A stretch of 11,820 nucleotides of DNA from an uncultured Bacilli bacterium (GCA_947624095.1 CANQIR010000022.1:1-11820), one strand, 5' to 3'. Positions 1 to 6,199 are shown, numbered from the stretch's first letter. Made by a program: numbers and translations. Notes: generated by a model not told the origin, from the letters alone.

Positions 1-425
1 CTGAAAAACTATTAGGTAAAGGTGATATGTTATATTTACCAATGGGAGAAAATGTACCAATACGTATTCAAGGATGTTTTATCTCAGATGATGAAATTAG
101 AAGATTGATTGAGTATGTATGTAAAGAACAAGTAGCAGTTTATGATAATTCATTAACAGAAGAAGAGGAAGCTTCTGATCATAATCCAGTATCAGGAGAT
201 CCGGAAGAATATGATGATCCATTATATAATGAAATAGTTGAATTTGCTGTACAAACAGGTAAAGTTAGTGCTTCATTATTACAAAGAAGATTTAGATTAG
301 GTTATAATAGGGCAGCAAGAGTTGTGGATTTATTAGAAGAACGAGGTATTGTGGGACCTGCTAATGGTAGTAAACCAAGAGAGGTTTTAGTTAAATTAGA
401 TAATGGAGGAGCTAAGGAAGAGTAA
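1..425 (+). CDS. ftsK: DNA translocase FtsK/SpoIIIE, C-terminal part (5' end outside window)
   Basis: This is the end of a hexameric, ATP-driven DNA pump that moves chromosomal DNA through the division or sporulation septum. The reading frame is open from base 3 and has no start in the window. It begins EKLLGKGDMLYLP, the end of the RecA-like motor domain (family pattern LLGxGDMLxLP), followed by PIRIQGCFISDDEI. An acidic linker (EEEEASD) follows. The last ~65 residues form the winged-helix gamma domain (YDDPLYNEIVEFAVQTGKVS, then LLQRRFRLGYNRAARVVDLLEERGIVGP), which reads oriented polar sequences such as KOPS/SRS. The stop is TAA at 423-425. The family assignment is secure. Whether it acts in vegetative division (FtsK/SftA) or sporulation (SpoIIIE) cannot be decided without the N-terminal membrane domain. 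It is followed directly by the glmS promoter, so it is probably the last gene of its transcript. Confidence 0.95.
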   Translation, partial: EKLLGKGDMLYLPMGENVPIRIQGCFISDDEIRRLIEYVCKEQVAVYDNSLTEEEEASDHNPVSGDPEEYDDPLYNEIVEFAVQTGKVSASLLQRRFRLGYNRAARVVDLLEERGIVGPANGSKPREVLVKLDNGGAKEE

Positions 426-439
426 CATCTTCTTTTTTC

Positions 440-468
440 TTGTCAGAAGATAAATTTTCACATATAAT
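440..468 (+). promoter_or_regulatory. Sigma-A promoter of the glmS ribozyme-glmS transcript
   Basis: The -35 TTGTCA (440-445) and -10 TATAAT (463-468) are separated by exactly 17 bases. The predicted start is near 475, so the mRNA has a ~208-base leader that contains the whole ribozyme. Confidence 0.85.
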
Positions 469-478
469 TAAGTAAAGC

Positions 479-514
479 ATAAGTATTCTAGGTAGGGTAG
501 TTGTGGATACTTAT
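479..514 (+). other. 5' hairpin just upstream of the ribozyme cleavage site
   Basis: ATAAGTAT (479-486) is perfectly complementary to ATACTTAT (507-514), with a 20-base G-rich loop. It lies at the very 5' end of the predicted transcript and ends 4 bases before the cleavage site, so it is mostly the fragment released by self-cleavage. A role in stabilising the uncleaved mRNA or insulating the ribozyme fold is inference. Confidence 0.55.
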
Positions 515-645
515 GTTAGCGCCAGGCCTTAAATAGGTGACGAGGTTAGTAACGATCGAAAGATTCGGCGGGTGTTACTACGTAGTGATGGTTACGTGAT
601 GATTATTTAAAAAATAAAATTAAGATTATAACAAAGAATAATCAA
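515..645 (+). ncRNA. glmS self-cleaving ribozyme (glucosamine-6-phosphate sensor)
   Basis: This cis-acting ribozyme uses glucosamine-6-phosphate as a cofactor to cleave the glmS mRNA leader. The downstream fragment is then degraded, giving feedback control of GlmS. Diagnostic core strings are present in order: AGCGCC at 518-523 (cleavage expected between A518 and G519), GTGACGAGG at 537-545, and CGGCGGGTG at 566-574. P1 is very short (GCCT/AGGT around a 5-base loop). P2 is 7 bp (TAGTAAC 547-553 with GTTACTA 574-580) and encloses a small ATC/GAT hairpin. A weak P3 is CGTA/TACG. P4 is 8 bp (TGATTATT 600-607 with AATAATCA 637-644). The glmS start codon lies 38 bases beyond P4. Core sequence, position and downstream gene agree, so the call is firm. 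The minimal P1 is unusual beside the longer stem known in Bacillus. Confidence 0.95.
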
Positions 646-682
646 CCATTGAATTTTTATTATGATTTAATGGAGGATTATT

Positions 683-2410
683 ATGTGTGGAATTGTCGGA
701 TATATCGGCAAAAATAGAGCTATTCCGGTTGTTTTAAGTGGGCTTAAAAATTTGGAGTATCGCGGTTATGATTCAGCAGGGATTGCTTATGTTTTAAATA
801 ATAAAATTAAAATTAAGAAAGAAAAAGGAAAGCTAGATAATTTAGTTGATAAGGTTAATAGCGATATCGATTCGTTTTTAGCTATTGGACATACGAGGTG
901 GGCAACGCACGGAGAACCAAGTGTAGTTAATGCGCACCCTCATTGTGTGGGTAGTATTACTTTAGTTCATAATGGCATAATAGAAAATTATGATGAGCTT
1001 AGGGAGGAAATAGATTATCAAGCCGTTGGGGAGACAGATAGTGAAGTACTAGCAGCTTATATTGATTATTTATATAAACAAGAAAAAGATATTTTAAAAG
1101 TCTTAAATAAACTTAAAAGTATTCTTAAAGGAAGTTATGCTATTGGTTTAATAGTAAATAATGATGATAGTTTATATTGTCTTAGAAAAGATAGTCCTTT
1201 AATAATTGGTTTAGGTAATGGTGAAAATTTTATAGCTAGTGATGTACCAGCTATTTTGGAATATACAAATAAATATTATATTTTAGATAATGGGGAATAT
1301 GCTAAAGTTTTAAAAGACGATGTAAAAGTTTATTTAGATGGAAAAGAAGTAAAGAAAAAAGTTAATACTTTTGAATTTGATATTACAAGTGCTCAAAAGA
1401 ATAATTATAAGCATTTTATGTTAAAAGAAATTCACGACCAAAGGGAAGCTTTATATAATACTTTAAAAAGTTATGAGGGAGTAGTTTTACCCGATTTAAG
1501 GAAATATGATGGAATTACAATAGTAGGTTGTGGATCAGCTTATTATGTGGGAATGTGTGTAAAAGATGATTATGAAAAGGTATTAAATGTTAAAGTAGAT
1601 GTAGAGATTGCTAGTGAATTTAGATATAAAAGGGTAATTCTAAGTAAGAAACATTTAGTAATAGTAATAAGTCAATCGGGTGAGACAGCTGATACTTTGG
1701 CTAGTTTAATGAAAGCTAAGACTTTGGGAGTGGATACTTTAGCAATTGTTAATGTAGTAGGTAGTTCGATTGCTAGAGAAGCTAAAGAGGTATTATATAT
1801 TAAAGCTGGAGTTGAAAAAGCAGTAGCAACGACTAAAGCTTTTACTTGTCAATTATTACTTTTATTAATGTTAGTATATAATAAGAATAATTATCAAAAA
1901 TTTACGGATTTAATAAAAGATGTGGAAATTACTTTAGCAAAAGAGGAATATTTAAGTAGTTTAGCTAAGAGTATTTATAAATATAATGATGTATTCTTTT
2001 TGGGTAGACTTAGAGATTATGCGATGTGTTTAGAAGGTTCTTTAAAATTAAAGGAAGTATCTTATATTCATAGTGAAGCTTATGCGGCGGGAGAGTTAAA
2101 ACATGGAACGATTTCTTTAATAGAGGAAGGTACACCGGTAATTGCGATTATTACTGATAAAGAAATAGCAGATAAAACAGTTAGTAATGTTAAGGAAGTA
2201 AAAGCAAGAGGAGCTTATACAATAGTGATTACTAATCAAGTAGTACCTAATGATATTGCAGATGTTTTAATAAATATTGATATAGAAGCGGTTTATTTAC
2301 CAATTATTGTAATTATTTATTTACAGATAATTGCTTATTATGTAGCTTTAGAACGCGGTTGTGATATAGATAAGCCAAGAAATTTGGCTAAAAGTGTGAC
2401 AGTTGAGTAA
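683..2410 (+). CDS. glmS: Glutamine--fructose-6-phosphate aminotransferase (isomerizing)
   Basis: It converts fructose-6-phosphate and glutamine into glucosamine-6-phosphate and glutamate, the first committed step to UDP-GlcNAc and peptidoglycan, in the cytoplasm. After removal of Met1, Cys2 (MCGIVGYIG) is the nucleophile of the N-terminal Ntn glutaminase domain (residues 2 to ~220), which also shows HTRWATHG (70-77), NGIIENY (97-103) and TDSEV (118-122). Two SIS sugar-phosphate isomerase domains follow: about 275-400 with SQSGETADT (330-338), and about 425-560 with EGSLKLKEVSYIHSEAYAAGE. The C-terminal tail DKPRNLAKSVTVE is the conserved active-site tail. At 575 residues it is slightly shorter than the usual ~600, mainly in the linker, with nothing essential missing. 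GGAGG at 672-676 sets the start 6 bases downstream. It is controlled by the glmS ribozyme in its leader. No separate terminator separates it from the antisense promoter at 2416. Confidence 0.98.
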   Translation: MCGIVGYIGKNRAIPVVLSGLKNLEYRGYDSAGIAYVLNNKIKIKKEKGKLDNLVDKVNSDIDSFLAIGHTRWATHGEPSVVNAHPHCVGSITLVHNGIIENYDELREEIDYQAVGETDSEVLAAYIDYLYKQEKDILKVLNKLKSILKGSYAIGLIVNNDDSLYCLRKDSPLIIGLGNGENFIASDVPAILEYTNKYYILDNGEYAKVLKDDVKVYLDGKEVKKKVNTFEFDITSAQKNNYKHFMLKEIHDQREALYNTLKSYEGVVLPDLRKYDGITIVGCGSAYYVGMCVKDDYEKVLNVKVDVEIASEFRYKRVILSKKHLVIVISQSGETADTLASLMKAKTLGVDTLAIVNVVGSSIAREAKEVLYIKAGVEKAVATTKAFTCQLLLLLMLVYNKNNYQKFTDLIKDVEITLAKEEYLSSLAKSIYKYNDVFFLGRLRDYAMCLEGSLKLKEVSYIHSEAYAAGELKHGTISLIEEGTPVIAIITDKEIADKTVSNVKEVKARGAYTIVITNQVVPNDIADVLINIDIEAVYLPIIVIIYLQIIAYYVALERGCDIDKPRNLAKSVTVE

Positions 2411-2415
2411 CGAAG

Positions 2416-2444
2416 TTGACATAAAGTGAAAAATGTGATAGGAT
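2416..2444 (+). promoter_or_regulatory. Strong promoter of the putative antisense antitoxin RNA
   Basis: A consensus -35 TTGACA (2416-2421), a 17-base spacer and -10 TAGGAT (2439-2444) are present. A TG at 2436-2437 makes it an extended -10. It starts 5 bases after the glmS stop codon and has no protein gene downstream on this strand before 2830, so it must drive a short RNA. The expected start is near 2451. Confidence 0.8.
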
Positions 2445-2467
2445 GTATTTATTGAAGGAAACTTCAT

Positions 2468-2508
2468 AAAATAAAAAAGGAAGCATTCAGCAGGGTAGTT
2501 AAATGCCT
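2468..2508 (-). terminator. Possible terminator of the toxin mRNA (minus strand)
   Basis: Read on the minus strand, AGGCATT and AATGCTT form a 7-bp stem with one G-U pair (plus-strand 2502-2508 and 2481-2487). CC and a T-rich run, TTTTTTATTTTAT (minus of 2466-2478), follow. The stem is modest, so the end point is tentative. If used, toxin mRNA and antisense RNA would share about 100 bases. Confidence 0.45.
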
Positions 2509-2523
2509 ACCTGGATATTGGTT

Positions 2524-2570
2524 GGCATTTAAGGATTGGTTTTATTCAATTCTTAATGCCTTTATTTTAT
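2524..2570 (+). terminator. Rho-independent terminator of the antisense RNA (and glmS readthrough)
   Basis: GGCATTtAAGgATTG (2524-2538) pairs with CAATtCTTAATGCC (2547-2560) around an 8-base loop, giving a long stem with small irregularities. TTTATTTTATT (2561-2571) follows. Confidence 0.75.
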
Positions 2571-2583
2571 TGGTAATAATTAT

Positions 2584-2655
2584 TTAGATTAATACTAATA
2601 TCAATAAGATTACAATAAGTTTTAAAAGATTGATAAAAAATGTTTTGTTACTCAT
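2584..2655 (-). CDS. Small hydrophobic peptide, putative type I toxin
   Basis: This is a 23-residue ORF, ATG at 2655-2653 and TAA ending at 2584: MSNKTFFINLLKL followed by IVILLILVLI. Residues 6-23 are almost uniformly hydrophobic apart from Asn9 and Lys12, enough for one membrane-spanning helix. A perfect Shine-Dalgarno AGGAGGTGAT (minus strand of 2660-2669) lies 7 bases before the ATG. That strength makes a chance ORF unlikely. The gene has its own promoter, its start region folds into a hairpin, and a convergent short RNA covers its 3' end. Those are the hallmarks of type I toxins (TxpA, BsrG, Fst, Ibs families), which insert into the cell membrane. I see no clear sequence match to a named family, so the function is inferred from size, hydrophobicity and layout. 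The alternative is a small membrane peptide with another role. Confidence 0.65.
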   Translation of the reverse strand: MSNKTFFINLLKLIVILLILVLI

Positions 2656-2702
2656 AGTAATCACCTCCTAGTAGGAGGTAGGCATCAACAAACTGGATTA
2701 CT
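2656..2702 (-). promoter_or_regulatory. Start-site-sequestering double hairpin in the toxin mRNA leader
   Basis: On the minus-strand RNA, ACCUCCU (2679-2673) pairs perfectly with the Shine-Dalgarno AGGAGGU (2669-2663) across a 3-base loop. Outside it, AGUAAUC (2702-2696) pairs perfectly with GAUUACU (2662-2656), which abuts the AUG. The two 7-bp stems would be separated by a 16-base bulge on the 5' side. Together they hide the whole initiation region from near the predicted 5' end. Translation would then need processing or refolding, as known for other type I toxin mRNAs. Confidence 0.7.
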
Positions 2703-2712
2703 TCCTGTAAAC

Positions 2713-2742
2713 ATTGTAATGTATTTACTTAAAGTAGAGCAA
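2713..2742 (-). promoter_or_regulatory. Promoter of the small hydrophobic peptide gene
   Basis: On the minus strand, -35 TTGCTC (2742-2737), an 18-base spacer and -10 TACAAT (2718-2713) are present. The predicted start near 2706 gives an mRNA whose 5' end begins AGGAAGUAAUCC, just at the outer stem of the leader hairpin. The -35 is imperfect. Confidence 0.55.
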
Positions 2743-2776
2743 TATTTGTTTACATTTTGTGGATATAGATAGAAAT

Positions 2777-2805
2777 TTGCAAATTAGGGGAATTTAAGAT
2801 ATAAT
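2777..2805 (+). promoter_or_regulatory. Promoter of the engB-mtnN operon
   Basis: TTGCAA (2777-2782), 17 bases, then TATAAT (2800-2805). The leader is short (~18 bases) and contains AGGTGA at 2816-2821. Confidence 0.8.
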
Positions 2806-2829
2806 CATATGACGTAGGTGATTTAGATT

Positions 2830-3417
2830 ATGAAAATCGTGTCTGTAGATTTAAAACATACAGCAGTTAGAATAAGTCAATATCCGCAAGATAATAAGAG
2901 TGAGTTTTTATTAGTTGGTAGAAGTAATGTAGGGAAGAGTAGTTTTATTAATACGATAATTAATCGAAAAAATTATGCAAGAACTAGTTCTAAACCAGGG
3001 AAAACACAAACATTAAATTTTTATTTAGTAAATGATGAATTTTATTTAGTAGATGTGCCTGGTTATGGTTATGCAGATGTTAATAAAGATTTACAAAAGA
3101 AGTTTGGAATGATGATTGAAGAATATTTAATTAATCGAAAAAATTTAAAAAGAGTATTCTTATTAATTGATTATCGTCATAAACCAACAGAAGATGATTT
3201 ACTAATGTATAATTTCTTAAAATATTATAAAAATAAAGTTACGATAGTAGCTACAAAGTATGATAAATTAAGTAATAATCAAAAGATTAAACAAGATAAA
3301 ATAATTATGGATGCTTTTGAATTAAGGAAAGATGATAATATTATTTTCTTTAGTGCAATTACAAAAAAGGGTAGAGAAGAGATATATAGTATTATAGAAA
3401 GAAGTATTAGTGAATGA
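2830..3417 (+). CDS. engB: Ribosome biogenesis GTP-binding protein EngB (YsxC)
   Basis: This is an essential small GTPase of the TrmE-Era-EngA-EngB superfamily that assists late assembly of the 50S ribosomal subunit. All five G motifs are visible: G1 GRSNVGKSS (30-38), G2 threonine in the GKTQT stretch (57-61), G3 DVPG within VDVPGYGYA (74-82), G4 TKYD (142-145) and G5 SAITK (175-179). The length of 195 residues is typical. The ATG is preceded 8 bases upstream by AGGTGA. Its TGA stop overlaps the next ATG (ATGA, 3414-3417), so mtnN is probably translated by coupled re-initiation. The use of TGA as a stop argues for the standard genetic code. Confidence 0.97.
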   Translation: MKIVSVDLKHTAVRISQYPQDNKSEFLLVGRSNVGKSSFINTIINRKNYARTSSKPGKTQTLNFYLVNDEFYLVDVPGYGYADVNKDLQKKFGMMIEEYLINRKNLKRVFLLIDYRHKPTEDDLLMYNFLKYYKNKVTIVATKYDKLSNNQKIKQDKIIMDAFELRKDDNIIFFSAITKKGREEIYSIIERSISE

Positions 3418-4118
3418 AAAAAGTAGGGATTATCTTTCCAATGGAAGAGGAAATCGAAGCATTTAAGAAATATATTAAAATTACTAAGGAATTTAAAATA
3501 TTTGAACTTAATTTTTATGAAGGTAAAATTAAAGATGTTGAGTGTGTTTTAGTTAAATGTGGGATTGGTAAAGTTAATGCAGCAAGAACGACGCAAATAT
3601 TAATTGATAATATGGATGTTGATTATATATTTAATGTAGGAGTAGCGGGAGGAATTAGTGATAAATTAAGTGTTGGAGATATAGTAATTGGCGAAAAGTT
3701 AATTCAACACGATTTTGATGTTACAGCATTTAATTATGAAAAAGGATTTATTCCGGATGTAGGTTCATATATTGATACGGATACATATTTAGTTAGTTTA
3801 GCTGATGCAGTATTAAAGAAATTAGACGTTAATTTATTTAGAGGTGTAATAGCATCGGGAGATATATTTTGTACAGATAGTAAGATGAGTGAAAAGATTA
3901 ATAAGAAATTTAATGCTCTATGTGTAGAAATGGAAGGAGCTAGTATAGCTCAAGTATGTTTTTTAAATCATATACCATTTTTAATATTAAGAAGTATATC
4001 TGATGTACCAAATAATAACAATAAGGTTACTTATGAAGAATTTTTAGAAAGTAGTTGTGAAATTATTGCTTTAGCAATGAAAAATATTTTAGAAGAATTA
4101 AGTATTACGAATAAGTAA
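3414..4118 (+). CDS. mtnN: 5'-methylthioadenosine/S-adenosylhomocysteine nucleosidase
   Basis: It hydrolyses methylthioadenosine and S-adenosylhomocysteine to adenine and the thioribose sugar. This clears inhibitory by-products of SAM use and feeds methionine salvage or the activated methyl cycle. At 234 residues it has the normal family length. Visible motifs are the N-terminal GIIFPMEEE with the catalytic acid near Glu13, KCGIGKVNAA (48-57), NVGVAGG (74-80), DVTAFNYEKG (102-111), SGD (148-150), VEMEGASIAQVC (171-182) and the catalytic Asp197 in RSISDVP. The start is fixed by the ATGA overlap with engB; there is no independent Shine-Dalgarno beyond sequence inside engB. It is the second gene of a two-gene operon. 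No clear hairpin terminator is visible in the 54 bases before the next gene, only a run of seven Ts at 4122-4128. Confidence 0.97.
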   Translation: MKKVGIIFPMEEEIEAFKKYIKITKEFKIFELNFYEGKIKDVECVLVKCGIGKVNAARTTQILIDNMDVDYIFNVGVAGGISDKLSVGDIVIGEKLIQHDFDVTAFNYEKGFIPDVGSYIDTDTYLVSLADAVLKKLDVNLFRGVIASGDIFCTDSKMSEKINKKFNALCVEMEGASIAQVCFLNHIPFLILRSISDVPNNNNKVTYEEFLESSCEIIALAMKNILEELSITNK

Positions 4119-4129
4119 TGCTTTTTTTA

Positions 4130-4156
4130 ACTATTTAAATCTTCTAACATATAATA
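4130..4156 (+). promoter_or_regulatory. Possible sporulation-type (sigma-K/E-like) promoter overlapping a sigma-A-like one
   Basis: CATATAATA (4148-4156) fits the mother-cell sigma-K -10 pattern CATAnnnTA, with an AC at 4130-4131 placed 16 bases upstream. The same bases contain TATAAT (4150-4155), with TTAACT (4127-4132) 17 bases upstream, so a sigma-A reading is equally open. The sporulation reading is favoured only by the downstream gene. Confidence 0.45.
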
Positions 4157-4172
4157 TTCTAGGAGGGTTAGA

Positions 4173-4415
4173 ATGGCTTTTGATGATAAATTTTTTGATA
4201 AAGTAGAGAAAAAGACTAATGTTGATAAAGATACAATTTTATCTTTAGCAAAAAAATTACAAAATGGAAATATGAAAGATGAGGGGACAATAAGAGAAGT
4301 TATTAGTACTTTGTGTAATATGACTGGTAAAAGTATTAGTAAGGAAAGAGAAGATAAGATTATTAGTACGATTGTAAAAGATAAAGTACCTGATAATGTT
4401 GATAAATTGTTTTAA
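4173..4415 (+). CDS. spoVIF: Stage VI sporulation protein F-like (SpoVIF family)
   Basis: This is an 80-residue protein with no signal peptide or membrane segment. Its pattern FFDKVEKKTNVDKDTILSLA, then LQNGNMKDEGTIREVI, then a KSISKEREDKIISTIVKDK stretch matches what I recall of the SpoVIF (YjcC) family. In Bacillus subtilis that protein is made late in the mother cell and is needed for proper coat assembly and spore resistance. The match is from memory of the pattern, not an alignment. AGGAGG at 4161-4166 lies 6 bases before the ATG. It is flanked by the metabolic genes mtnN and fhs and seems to be its own transcription unit. The fhs -35 element lies inside its last codons. Confidence 0.75.
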   Translation: MAFDDKFFDKVEKKTNVDKDTILSLAKKLQNGNMKDEGTIREVISTLCNMTGKSISKEREDKIISTIVKDKVPDNVDKLF

Positions 4416-4435
4416 TTTATAACTCATGATATACT
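4407..4435 (+). promoter_or_regulatory. Promoter of fhs, overlapping the end of the preceding gene
   Basis: TTGTTT (4407-4412), 17 bases, then TATACT (4430-4435) with an upstream TG (4427-4428), an extended -10. The -35 overlaps the last codons of the SpoVIF-like gene. Confidence 0.75.
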
Positions 4436-4453
4436 AGCTATTGGGTGATATTT

Positions 4454-6088
4454 ATGAATGATATAGAAATAGCAAGAAGTAAAAATAAATTATTAATAAC
4501 GGAAGTTGGTAAGAAATTAGGTTTAAATAAAGAATTAGAATTATATGGTAATTATAAAGCGAAAATAGATTATACACAGGTAGTTGGTAAAGAAAAAGGT
4601 AAATTAGTGTTAGTAACAGCAATTAATCCTACTCCTTATGGAGAGGGGAAAACTACGGTAAGTATTGGGTTAGTTGATGCTTTAGCTAAGTTAAGAAAAA
4701 ATGTTGTTGGGGTGTTAAGAGAACCTTCTTTAGGACCAGTATTTGGGATGAAGGGAGGAGCAACTGGTGGTGGTTATTCACAAGTTGTACCAATGGAAGA
4801 TATTAATTTAAATTTTACGGGTGACTTACACGCAATAACTAGTGCTAATGCTTTACTTAGTGCTGCTATTGATAATCATATTAAACAAGGCAATGAGTTA
4901 AAGATTGATATAAATAATATTCAATTTAAAAGATGTATGGATGTTAATGATCGAGCTTTAAAGAATATCATAGTTAGTGTTGGCGATAATGAGCATAAAG
5001 AGGGATTTAATATTACAGCAGCTAGTGAAGTTATGGCAGTATTTTGTTTAGCGAAAGATATAGTTGATTTAAAAGAAAAGTTAGGGAATATTTTAATAGC
5101 TTATTCAGTAGATGGAAAACCAATATTTGCGAGAGATTTAAAAGTTAATGGAGCAATGACAGTATTACTTAAGGATGCTATTAAACCAAATTTAGTTCAG
5201 ACACTAGAAAATAATCCAGTTATTATTCACGGGGGACCTTTTGCTAATATTGCGCATGGCTGTAATAGTATTATTGCAACTAAACTTGGTTTAAGATTAA
5301 GTGATTATGTCATTACGGAAGCGGGATTTGGAGCGGATTTAGGAGCACTTAAATTTTTGGATATAAAGTGTAGATTAAATGATATTTATCCTGATGCAGT
5401 AGTACTTGTTGTAACTATGAAAGCTTTAAAATATAATGGTTATGCAAAAGATATTAGTGATTTAGATTTAGATGCTTTAAGAAAAGGAATGGCTAATTTA
5501 GAAGCACATCTAGATAATTTGAAGAAGTTTACTGATAATATAGTAGTATGTATTAATAAGTATAGTAATGATTATGAAGAAGAGATAGAAGAAGTAATAA
5601 ATTATTGCAAATCTTATGGAGTAGAAGTAGAAGTAAGTACAGCTTATATAGATGGTGGTGCTGGAGCAGTTAATTTAGCAGAGAAAGTTTTAGAAGTTAT
5701 TAACAAGCCAAGTAAAAAATCAAGCTTGTATGACGTTAAAGAAAGTATTGATAGTAAGATAAATAAGATAGTTAAAGGTATATATGGAGCAGGAGATATT
5801 TCTTATAGTGATAAAGCTTTAAAGGAAATTAAGATCTTAGAAAATAATGGCTTAGATAAATTACCAATATGTATTGCTAAAACGCAGTATTCATTATCAG
5901 ATGATAAAGATAAGTTAGGAAGACCTTTAGGTTATAGTGTAACAGTTAAAGATGTTAAACTATATAATGGAGCAGGGTTTATTACAGTATATTTAGGTAA
6001 TATTATTACAATGCCAGGATTACCAAAGATTCCTAATTATGAAAAGATAGATTTAGATGAAAATAATAATATTGTAGGGATTTTCTAA
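4454..6088 (+). CDS. fhs: Formate--tetrahydrofolate ligase
   Basis: It joins formate to tetrahydrofolate using ATP, giving 10-formyl-THF for purine synthesis, initiator tRNA formylation and one-carbon metabolism. The P-loop TPYGEGKTT (residues 60-68) is present, with Tyr where many family members have Ala. It is followed by REPSLGPVFGMKGGATGGG, then VPMEDINLNFTGDLHAIT and the conserved HGGPFANIAHGCNSI. The C-terminus MPGLPKIPNYEKID is family-typical. At 544 residues it is slightly shorter than the usual ~555. I place the start at ATG 4454, with GGGTGAT (4443-4449) as ribosome-binding site. The in-frame GTG at 4445 falls inside that site and is unlikely to be the start. It forms its own unit with a promoter inside spoVIF and a terminator at 6110-6139. 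Confidence 0.97.
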   Translation: MNDIEIARSKNKLLITEVGKKLGLNKELELYGNYKAKIDYTQVVGKEKGKLVLVTAINPTPYGEGKTTVSIGLVDALAKLRKNVVGVLREPSLGPVFGMKGGATGGGYSQVVPMEDINLNFTGDLHAITSANALLSAAIDNHIKQGNELKIDINNIQFKRCMDVNDRALKNIIVSVGDNEHKEGFNITAASEVMAVFCLAKDIVDLKEKLGNILIAYSVDGKPIFARDLKVNGAMTVLLKDAIKPNLVQTLENNPVIIHGGPFANIAHGCNSIIATKLGLRLSDYVITEAGFGADLGALKFLDIKCRLNDIYPDAVVLVVTMKALKYNGYAKDISDLDLDALRKGMANLEAHLDNLKKFTDNIVVCINKYSNDYEEEIEEVINYCKSYGVEVEVSTAYIDGGAGAVNLAEKVLEVINKPSKKSSLYDVKESIDSKINKIVKGIYGAGDISYSDKALKEIKILENNGLDKLPICIAKTQYSLSDDKDKLGRPLGYSVTVKDVKLYNGAGFITVYLGNIITMPGLPKIPNYEKIDLDENNNIVGIF

Positions 6089-6109
6089 AGGAGAAAATCG
6101 ATATAATTG

Positions 6110-6139
6110 AGCTTTCTATGTTTCGTAGATTGCTTTTTT
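6110..6139 (+). terminator. fhs terminator
   Basis: AGCTTTCTATG (6110-6120) pairs with CGTAGATTGCT (6124-6134) around a TTT loop, with two internal T-T mismatches and one G-T pair. A T-run (6134-6139) follows. Confidence 0.65.
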
Positions 6140-6158
6140 ATTGGGTAATATTTTATAT

Positions 6159-6199
6159 TTGTTTTGCAAATAAAGTTTGCTATAAGCATATTTATTTGC
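6159..6199 (+). promoter_or_regulatory. Promoter with a 9-bp inverted repeat around the -10 (possible operator)
   Basis: TTGTTT (6159-6164), 16 bases, then TATAAG (6181-6186) with an upstream TG (6178-6179). GCAAATAAA (6166-6174) and TTTATTTGC (6191-6199) are perfect inverted copies flanking the -10 at a 25-base spacing. The downstream XRE-type regulator is an obvious candidate to bind here, but that is inference. Confidence 0.45.

Larger units (their letters stand above)
2451..2570 (+). ncRNA. Putative antisense antitoxin RNA of a type I toxin-antitoxin locus
   Basis: This is a predicted ~120-base RNA from the promoter at 2416-2444 to the terminator ending near 2570. It carries no convincing ORF. 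Its fold has a 5' GAAG/CTTC hairpin with a GAAA loop (2454-2465). It can also form a 9-bp stem TTAAATGCC (2499-2507) with GGCATTTAA (2524-2532), whose 16-base loop exposes CUGGAU. That stem competes with the terminator stem for 2524-2532. It converges on the small hydrophobic peptide gene at 2584-2655 (minus), so their 3' ends would overlap. This is the arrangement of TxpA/RatA and Fst/RNAII-type systems. Promoter and terminator are read directly; the antitoxin role is inference from layout. Readthrough from glmS could also contribute transcripts. Confidence 0.6.

Noticed and set aside
427..451. Inverted repeat ATCTTCT/AGAAGAT after the FtsK stop, as a terminator
   Set aside because: The T-run is in the loop and not after the stem, and the right arm overlaps the -35 of the glmS promoter. 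It is not a convincing terminator.
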